Positions 14,173 to 19,644 of a stretch of 19,644 bases of DNA are shown one piece after another. The notes under the pieces were generated by a model. The model did not search any database. It saw nothing but the letters and a program-made list of their open reading frames with translations, and was not told the DNA's origin. Each line of letters begins with the position of its first letter. Position 1 is the first letter of the stretch. Made by a program: the position numbers and the translations under genes. The DNA lies in contig RCNQ01000079.1 in assembly GCA_003731675.1 (NCBI GenBank), forward strand, positions 1-19,644. The letters run 5' to 3'. The DNA comes from Bacteroidetes/Chlorobi group bacterium ChocPot_Mid. Its GTDB lineage: Bacteria; Bacteroidota; Ignavibacteria; Kapaibacteriales; UBA2268.

Positions 14173-14197
14173 AAATACGATTACAATAGTCGTATTT
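14173..14197. promoter_or_regulatory. Candidate IscR/Rrf2-type operator of the suf operon
   Basis: AAATACGA and TCGTATTT are perfect 8-base arms around TTACAATAG, making a 25-bp palindrome 48 bases before the regulator gene. Its centre GATTACAATAGTC matches 11 of 13 positions of the centre of the E. coli IscR type 1 consensus (GACTRWWWYAGTC). The overall length of 25 bp is also the same, though the outer arms match less well. Position ahead of an Rrf2 gene that leads a SUF operon makes autoregulation the simplest reading. Confidence 0.55.
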
Positions 14198-14245
14198 AGT
14201 TTACGTCAAAAGAGTAAAATGAATTTAATAAATTGAAAAATATAT

Positions 14246-14653
14246 ATGTTAAGATTGTCAAAACGGGTTGAATACGGAATTTTAGCCGTGAAATATATAG
14301 CAGAGAACCCAGATAAAAAGGTAACTGCCAAAGAGATAGCAGAAAAAATGAATATTTCTTATGAGTTCTTGGCAAAGACTATGCAAAAACTTATGAAAAG
14401 CGGACTTATTGTTTCTCAGATAGGTTTGAATGGTGGTTATACTTTAGAAAAGGACCCTGACTCGATAACTATTGCTGATATTATTAATGCTCTCGATGAA
14501 GATACGACAATAGTTGAATGCTTCGGTAAGCAGGGTAATAATGCTTGCGAAAGAGATGAAATCTGTGAAATCCGTCACGACATGAGCGGTTTACAAAAAG
14601 AGATAAATAATGTATTTAAGAATATGACTATTTCGAAACTTGGCGCTAATTAG
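14246..14653 (+). CDS. Rrf2 family (IscR-like) iron-sulfur responsive regulator
   Basis: The 135-residue protein opens with MLRLSKRVEYGILAVKYIAE, typical of Rrf2 proteins. A winged-helix domain follows, with the recognition helix region about 27-50 (TAKEIAEKMNISYEFLAKTMQKL) and the wing (GLNGGYTLEKDPDSITIADII). Three cysteines, C92, C101 and C107, plus H111 form a candidate cluster-binding site. The spacing C-x8-C-x5-C differs from the C-x5-C-x5-C of E. coli IscR. As first gene of the operon, 9 bases ahead of sufB, it most likely senses [2Fe-2S] status and represses suf when clusters are plentiful; that mode is inferred from IscR. NsrR- or CymR-type function is less likely given the context. 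No Shine-Dalgarno site precedes the ATG at 14246. Confidence 0.88.
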   Translation: MLRLSKRVEYGILAVKYIAENPDKKVTAKEIAEKMNISYEFLAKTMQKLMKSGLIVSQIGLNGGYTLEKDPDSITIADIINALDEDTTIVECFGKQGNNACERDEICEIRHDMSGLQKEINNVFKNMTISKLGAN

Positions 14654-14662
14654 AAAATAATT

Positions 14663-16105
14663 ATGATTGAAGAAAAAGATATCGTTGAGGAATTAACAAC
14701 CACTGATTACAAGTATGGTTTTTATACCGATATTGAAAATGAGACTTCCTCTAAGGGTTTGAATGAAGATGTAATCAGATTTATTTCGAAAAAAAAGAAT
14801 GAACCTGAATTCATGCTTCAGTGGCGATTGAAGGCATATAACTATTGGAAAAATATGAAGCAACCGAATTGGGCAAAGCTGAATATTCCGCCTATTGATT
14901 ATCAGGAAATTTACTACTATGCCGCACCAAAGAAAAATAGCAAACCAAAAAGTCTTGATGAGGTTGACCCGGAAATTTTAAAAACATTCGAGAAACTGGG
15001 AATACCTTTGGGAGAAAGAGCAAAGCTCGCAGGCGTGGCTGTTGATGCTGTTATGGACAGTGTTTCCGTATCTACATCATTTAAGGATAAACTTGGTGAG
15101 CTGGGCATAATTTTTTGCTCGATAAGTGAAGCTCTTGAACATCACCCTGAACTGGTAAAAAAGTACCTTGGGTCTGTTGTACCAATGACTGATAATTATT
15201 TTGCGGCATTGAATTCTGCGGTTTTCAGTGATGGCTCTTTTTGCTATATCCCGAAAGGTGTTAGATGTCCTATGGAACTTTCCACCTATTTCAGAATAAA
15301 TGCAAAGTCATCAGGTCAATTCGAAAGAACTCTGATAATTGCTGACGAAGGAAGTTATGTGAGTTATCTCGAAGGATGCTCGGCACCTATGCGGGACGAA
15401 AATCAGCTTCATGCCGCCGTTGTCGAGCTGATTGCACATGATAATGCTGAAATAAAATACTCTACTGTGCAAAACTGGTATCCCGGTGATAAAAACGGTA
15501 AAGGAGGAATTTACAACTTTGTTACCAAGCGTGGCATTTGTCATAATCACTCAAAAATTTCATGGACACAAGTTGAGACCGGCTCAGCAATCACTTGGAA
15601 GTATCCGAGCTGTATCCTTAAAGGAGATTACTCGGTTGGCGAATTTTACTCAGTCGCATTGACTAACAATTATCAGCAGGCAGACACAGGTACTAAAATG
15701 ATTCATCTGGGCAGGAACTCAAAAAGCAGGATAGTTTCAAAAGGAATTTCTGCAGGAAAGAGCCAAAACAGCTACAGGGGATTAGTTAGTGTCAGCAAAA
15801 AAGCAGAAAATGCAAGAAACTTTTCACAGTGCGATTCGCTTTTACTTGGTGACAAATGCGGAGCACATACATTTCCATATATTGACACAAACAACAGAAC
15901 TGCTGTTATCGAGCATGAAGCAACAACTTCAAAAATATCTGATGAAATTATCTTTTACTGCAACCAAAGAGGTATAGCTACCGAAGATGCCATTGGATTA
16001 ATTGTCAATGGCTATGCAAAGGAAGTTTTAAATCAGTTGCCTATGGAGTTTGCAGTTGAAGCACAAAAGTTACTTGCTGTCAGTCTGGAAGGAAGTGTCG
16101 GATAA
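14663..16105 (+). CDS. sufB: SUF scaffold subunit SufB
   Basis: The 480-residue protein is the scaffold of the SufBC2D complex on which Fe-S clusters are built. The family core is clear: EFMLQWRLKAYNYW (49-62), GVRCPMELSTYFRINA (199-214), the EGCSAPM block, and RNFSQCDSLLLGDKCGAHTFPYID in the C-terminal part. C390, which aligns with the sulfur-accepting C405 of E. coli SufB, and E419 in IEHEATTS, which aligns with E434, are present, so the transfer path looks intact. The beta-helix core is followed by the helical C terminus (MEFAVEAQKLLAVSLEG). It belongs to one transcript with the upstream regulator and downstream sufC. Confidence 0.97.
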   Translation: MIEEKDIVEELTTTDYKYGFYTDIENETSSKGLNEDVIRFISKKKNEPEFMLQWRLKAYNYWKNMKQPNWAKLNIPPIDYQEIYYYAAPKKNSKPKSLDEVDPEILKTFEKLGIPLGERAKLAGVAVDAVMDSVSVSTSFKDKLGELGIIFCSISEALEHHPELVKKYLGSVVPMTDNYFAALNSAVFSDGSFCYIPKGVRCPMELSTYFRINAKSSGQFERTLIIADEGSYVSYLEGCSAPMRDENQLHAAVVELIAHDNAEIKYSTVQNWYPGDKNGKGGIYNFVTKRGICHNHSKISWTQVETGSAITWKYPSCILKGDYSVGEFYSVALTNNYQQADTGTKMIHLGRNSKSRIVSKGISAGKSQNSYRGLVSVSKKAENARNFSQCDSLLLGDKCGAHTFPYIDTNNRTAVIEHEATTSKISDEIIFYCNQRGIATEDAIGLIVNGYAKEVLNQLPMEFAVEAQKLLAVSLEGSVG

Positions 16106-16153
16106 AATATTTTTTTTAGATTAAAATTTTAAAATAATAGATTAGAAAGAAAA

Positions 16154-16912
16154 ATGGCTTTATTAAAAATTGAAAATTTATCAGCTAATGTTAACGGAAA
16201 CAAAATTCTGAAAGGAATTAACCTTGAAGTAAATGCAGGAGAAATCCATGCAATTATGGGTCCTAACGGTTCAGGAAAAAGTACTTTGGCTAATGTACTG
16301 ACAGGTAAGGAAGGTTACGACATTACAGGCGGTACAATCGAATTTATGGGAAAGAATCTGTTCGATATGTCTGCAGAAGAAAGAGCAAGAGAAGGGATAT
16401 TTCTTGCATTCCAATATCCTGTGGAAATACCGGGTGTCTCTAATGCAAACTTTATGAAAACTGCAATCAATGAGAAAAGAAAACACAAAGGTTTACCACC
16501 TATTGATGCAATGGAATTTTTGCAACTTATGACTGAAAAAGCCAAGCTTGTCGAAATTGACAGAAAGTTCTTGAATCGTTCCGTCAATGAAGGATTTTCC
16601 GGCGGAGAGAAAAAAAGGAACGAGGTTTTTCAAATGGCTATGCTCGAGCCAACCTTGGCAATCTTAGATGAAACTGATTCAGGTTTGGATATTGACGCAT
16701 TGAAAATTGTAGCAAACGGGGTAAACAAATTAAGCAAAGCCACAAATGCTTTTGTCGTTATTACTCATTATCAAAGATTGCTGGATTATATCATTCCTGA
16801 TTTCGTACACGTGCTTTACAACGGTAGAATAGTCAAAACAGGAAATAAAAATCTTGCTCTTGAACTGGAAGAAAAGGGATATGATGAAATTAAACAAAAT
16901 GCTAATTTATAA
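16154..16912 (+). CDS. sufC: SUF ATPase SufC
   Basis: The 252-residue soluble ABC-type ATPase binds SufB and SufD and drives the rearrangement that opens the scaffold. Walker A is GPNGSGKST (36-44) and the Q-loop glutamine is Q87 in LAFQYPVEIPGVS. The signature SGGEKKRNE is at 149-157, Walker B with the D-loop is LAILDETDSGLD (168-179) and the switch histidine is H205 in ITHYQRLL. No membrane domain is encoded nearby, in keeping with SufC rather than a transporter. It starts 48 bases after sufB and ends 9 bases before sufD. Confidence 0.97.
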   Translation: MALLKIENLSANVNGNKILKGINLEVNAGEIHAIMGPNGSGKSTLANVLTGKEGYDITGGTIEFMGKNLFDMSAEERAREGIFLAFQYPVEIPGVSNANFMKTAINEKRKHKGLPPIDAMEFLQLMTEKAKLVEIDRKFLNRSVNEGFSGGEKKRNEVFQMAMLEPTLAILDETDSGLDIDALKIVANGVNKLSKATNAFVVITHYQRLLDYIIPDFVHVLYNGRIVKTGNKNLALELEEKGYDEIKQNANL

Positions 16913-16921
16913 TTCTGGAAA

Positions 16922-18301
16922 ATGGACAACAGAGAAATAAAAAATATTTTGGCTGAGGAATTTTTGAAATTCCAATCAAAGCTCAATGGTCAGAAAACTT
17001 CAACAATCAATGCTATCAGGCAGGAAGCTTTCAATGCCATAAAAAATCTGGAATTGCCAACAAGAAAAAGCGAAGCCTGGCGATTTACTAATGTCTCTTG
17101 GCTAAATGAACACGATTTCCTACTACGTAACGGTAATCCCGATATCAATCTTTCCAATGAAGATATTGAGCCATTCACAATCAAAGATTTGAACGAAAAT
17201 TTATTGGTCTTTGTTAATGGAACTTTCTCAGAAAAACTTTCGAGAATAAAATATCCGCGTGATGAAATAATAATTGAAAGTTTCAGAGATGCAGAAAAAA
17301 GGAATGCCCCAAATTTATTGAAGCATTTTTCGTTGCTGGCAGATTATAAAAATGATTTCTTTACTGCACTGAATACTGCTTTTGCAAAAGATGGTGTTTA
17401 TGTCAATGTACCGGCAGGTGTTATTATTGATGAACCAATTCATGTTATGTTCATCAGTGATACAAGACAGGGTGCAGTAATGTCCAATCCAAGAAATATA
17501 TTTTTGATTGGAAAATGCAGTCAGATTAACGTAGTGGAGACATATCACACTATCGGGGATAACCCTGCTTTCACTAATATGGTAACTGAAATTTTTATGA
17601 ACTTTGCAACTCATTTTGAATTCAATAAAATCCAGAATGACAAGGGTAATTCTTACTATATTGGTACTACTCAGGTTGAACAGGCAAAAAACTCAGTGTT
17701 CAATGCTTCGACGATAACAATGAGTGGAAGATTTATAAGAAACAACATGTATACTGCTTTCAAAGAAGAGAATGCCGAAACTAATCTCAATGGATTTTAC
17801 TTTATGCGGAACAATGATTTTGTTGACAATCACACATTGATTGACCACGCAGTCCCGAATTGTAACAGCAATGAGTTCTACAAAGGTATTCTCGATGATT
17901 CCGCAAAAGCAGTCTTCAACGGAAAAGTGATTGTAAGACCTAATGCACAAAAAACAAATGCTTATCAGCAAAACAAAAATATTTTACTGACAGACGATTC
18001 AAAAATCAATACAAAACCTGAACTGGAAATTTATGCTGATGATGTAAAATGTAGCCACGGAGCTACAACAGGATATCTGGACAAAGAAGCGATGTTTTAT
18101 CTCAGGTCAAGAGGAATAAGCGAAGAAATGGCAAAGTCTCTCTTACTAAATTCTTTTGCATCTGAGGTAATCGAGAGAATTAAAATCGCAGAACTAAGAG
18201 ATGATATAAAAAGACAAGTCGCCGACAGACTCACTGTTGATGACTTATACTTCTGTGATGTTTTGGGAGATGTCTTTAAAGCTATAGAAAATAAACAATA
18301 A
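16922..18301 (+). CDS. sufD: SUF scaffold subunit SufD
   Basis: The 459-residue protein pairs with SufB in the SufBC2D scaffold. An N-terminal helical region (residues 1-60, with LPTRKSEAWRFTNVSW) leads into the beta-helix core (VYVNVPAGVIIDEPIHVMFIS). The C-terminal region has the family hallmark VKCSHGATTG, where H379 corresponds to H360 of E. coli SufD, implicated in cluster formation at the SufB-SufD interface. FYLRSRGISEEMAKSLL follows, as in other SufD proteins. It lacks the SufB cysteine-containing TQCDS-type motif, which separates the two paralogues. The start at 16922 is close behind sufC. Confidence 0.95.
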   Translation: MDNREIKNILAEEFLKFQSKLNGQKTSTINAIRQEAFNAIKNLELPTRKSEAWRFTNVSWLNEHDFLLRNGNPDINLSNEDIEPFTIKDLNENLLVFVNGTFSEKLSRIKYPRDEIIIESFRDAEKRNAPNLLKHFSLLADYKNDFFTALNTAFAKDGVYVNVPAGVIIDEPIHVMFISDTRQGAVMSNPRNIFLIGKCSQINVVETYHTIGDNPAFTNMVTEIFMNFATHFEFNKIQNDKGNSYYIGTTQVEQAKNSVFNASTITMSGRFIRNNMYTAFKEENAETNLNGFYFMRNNDFVDNHTLIDHAVPNCNSNEFYKGILDDSAKAVFNGKVIVRPNAQKTNAYQQNKNILLTDDSKINTKPELEIYADDVKCSHGATTGYLDKEAMFYLRSRGISEEMAKSLLLNSFASEVIERIKIAELRDDIKRQVADRLTVDDLYFCDVLGDVFKAIENKQ

Positions 18302-18328
18302 AAGATAAATTTTTTATTCAGGAGAAAT

Positions 18329-19555
18329 ATGAACAATAGTTTCGATGTCAATAAAATCAGAAAAGACTTTCCGATTTTAGAGAAAAAAATTAACGGCAAA
18401 CCTCTTGTCTATTTCGACAACGCCGCAACTACACAAAAACCGCGTCAGGTAATCGAAAAAATTCAACAATACTACACCGAGATGAATAGCAACATTCACA
18501 GAGCTGTTCACACTTTAAGCAAGACATCAACTCAAGAATATTACAAGGTTCGTGAAATCATAAAAGACTTCATCAATGCAGAATATTTTGAAGAGATAAT
18601 CTTTACTCGTGGAACTACCGAATCCATAAATATGGTAGCTCAAACATGGGGAAGAGCAAATTTAAAATCAGGAGATGAAGTAATTATTACCGAAATGGAA
18701 CATCACTCGAACATTGTCCCCTGGCAAATGATTTGTGAGGAAAAGGGTGCAAAACTAAGGATTGCACCTATGACCGATAATTGCGAATTGATTTTGGAAG
18801 AATACGAAAAATTATTGACTGAGAAAACAAAAATTGTTTCATTCACACACATCTCCAACACACTCGGGACAGTAAATCCAATCAAATATATGATTGACAA
18901 AGCTCACAGCGTCGGAGCCAAAGTATTACTCGACGCCGCACAATCTGTTCAGCACAAAATAATTGACGTCAGAGCTTTGGACTGTGATTTTCTTGCATTT
19001 TCCGGGCATAAAATCTACGGACCGACAGGTATCGGAGTGCTTTATGGCAAAAAATCAATCCTCGAAGAAATGCCCCCTTATCAAGGTGGTGGAGATATGA
19101 TTCTTTCTGTGTCTTTTGAAAAAACAGAATTTAATTACCTGCCTTTCAAATACGAAGCTGGCACACCAAATATTGCAGGTACAATAGGCCTTGGAGAAGC
19201 TTTGAAATATGTCCAATCCATCGGGCTGGACACTATTGACGAATACGAAACAAAATTACTGAAACACGCTGCTGAAAGATTGATGGAAGTCGAAGGGCTC
19301 AAAATCCTTGGCAATGCCAAAGAAAAAGCTTCAGTTATATCATTTATCTTTGACAACATCCACCCCAATGACCTTGGGTCAATGATTGACCTTCACGGTG
19401 TTGCCATCAGAACTGGTCATCATTGCACTGAACCAATTATGCGGAAATTCAACATTCCTGGAACTTCCAGAGCTTCATTTTCATTTTACAACACAATCGA
19501 AGAAGTTGATTATTTCATTGAAAGTTTGAAAAAAGTAGTAAAAATGTTAGGATAA
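18329..19555 (+). CDS. sufS: SufS-type (group II) cysteine desulfurase
   Basis: The 408-residue PLP enzyme removes sulfur from cysteine and supplies it as persulfide to the SUF scaffold. VYFDNAATTQKP (28-39) is the N-terminal signature. EMEHHSN (122-128) includes the PLP-stacking histidine H125. D202 in LLDAAQS binds the pyridine nitrogen, and FSGHKIYGPTGIG (224-236) holds the Schiff-base lysine K228. The persulfide cysteine C366 sits in RTGHHCTEP, the short-loop pattern of SufS/CsdA rather than IscS. A good ribosome binding site (AGGAGAA) precedes the ATG. No SufE or SufU partner is inside the window; it may lie further right. Confidence 0.97.
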   Translation: MNNSFDVNKIRKDFPILEKKINGKPLVYFDNAATTQKPRQVIEKIQQYYTEMNSNIHRAVHTLSKTSTQEYYKVREIIKDFINAEYFEEIIFTRGTTESINMVAQTWGRANLKSGDEVIITEMEHHSNIVPWQMICEEKGAKLRIAPMTDNCELILEEYEKLLTEKTKIVSFTHISNTLGTVNPIKYMIDKAHSVGAKVLLDAAQSVQHKIIDVRALDCDFLAFSGHKIYGPTGIGVLYGKKSILEEMPPYQGGGDMILSVSFEKTEFNYLPFKYEAGTPNIAGTIGLGEALKYVQSIGLDTIDEYETKLLKHAAERLMEVEGLKILGNAKEKASVISFIFDNIHPNDLGSMIDLHGVAIRTGHHCTEPIMRKFNIPGTSRASFSFYNTIEEVDYFIESLKKVVKMLG

Positions 19556-19558
19556 ATT

Positions 19559-19644
19559 ATGAATCAGGATGAAATAAAAGAAAAAGTTATCGAATTAATC
19601 AAAAAAATATATGACCCTGAAATCCCTGTAAACATCTGGGAACT
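19559..19644 (+). CDS. sufT: MIP18/DUF59 family protein (SufT-like), N-terminal part
   Basis: The ATG at 19559 lies three bases after the sufS stop, so the gene is tightly linked to the operon. The 28 visible residues, MNQDEIKEKVIELIKKIYDP then EIPVNIWE, are the characteristic beginning of the MIP18/DUF59 family (the YDPEIPVNI motif). Members encoded in suf operons are SufT proteins, which help in cluster maturation or transfer to apoproteins; PaaD and the N-terminal part of Mrp/ApbC proteins share the domain. The window ends before the conserved cysteine region, so SufT is chosen from context. A longer fused protein cannot be excluded. Confidence 0.85.
   Translation, partial: MNQDEIKEKVIELIKKIYDPEIPVNIWE

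Noticed and set aside
16121..16132. TTAAAATTTTAA palindrome between sufB and sufC
   Set aside because: Pure AT sequence in an AT-rich spacer; too likely by chance and too weak to act as a terminator inside an operon.
1..19644. CRISPR array, insertion sequence or riboswitch
   Set aside because: No regularly spaced repeats, transposase or recognisable riboswitch core was seen, including upstream of purF and purD.

Overview
The window looks like the chromosome of an AT-rich member of the Bacteroidota/Ignavibacteriota/Kapabacteria (FCB) group. The evidence is a Por/type IX secretion C-terminal sorting domain on a secreted beta-propeller protein, several genes without a clear Shine-Dalgarno site, and a run of housekeeping genes. 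The exact phylum is an inference; no rRNA gene is present to settle it.

Left part (1-5522) is accessory. A leftward run encodes an exported trypsin/HtrA-like serine protease without a PDZ domain, a membrane-anchored vWA protein with an intact MIDAS, and the first 28 codons of a third gene. Next come two gene-poor stretches around a 53-residue single-span membrane protein. A secreted beta-propeller protein with a type IX sorting signal follows; its only plausible start is ATT. Directly behind it is the amputated beginning of a second secreted protein, running into oppositely oriented debris that includes the N terminus of a type I restriction methylase (hsdM). A 55-residue zinc ribbon protein closes this part.

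Middle part (5523-11406): tRNA-Phe(GAA) with its own terminator, purF (4Fe-4S type), a YraN/UPF0102 protein, a 36-residue membrane protein, purD on the opposite strand, then recA and recX separated by a strong hairpin terminator.

Right part (11407-19644): leuS, an intergenic stretch with three inverted repeats, then a compact SUF iron-sulfur assembly operon: an Rrf2/IscR-type regulator with three candidate cluster cysteines, sufB, sufC, sufD, sufS and the start of a SufT-like (MIP18/DUF59) gene. A 25-bp palindrome upstream of the regulator has a centre resembling the IscR type 1 operator, which suggests feedback control of the operon by cluster supply. The [4Fe-4S] enzyme PurF encoded earlier in the window would be one client of this pathway.

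I found no clear new multigene system. The least explained items are the protease-vWA envelope cluster, the three or four very short ORFs, the ATT-start protein and the rearrangement scar near 5014-5312.
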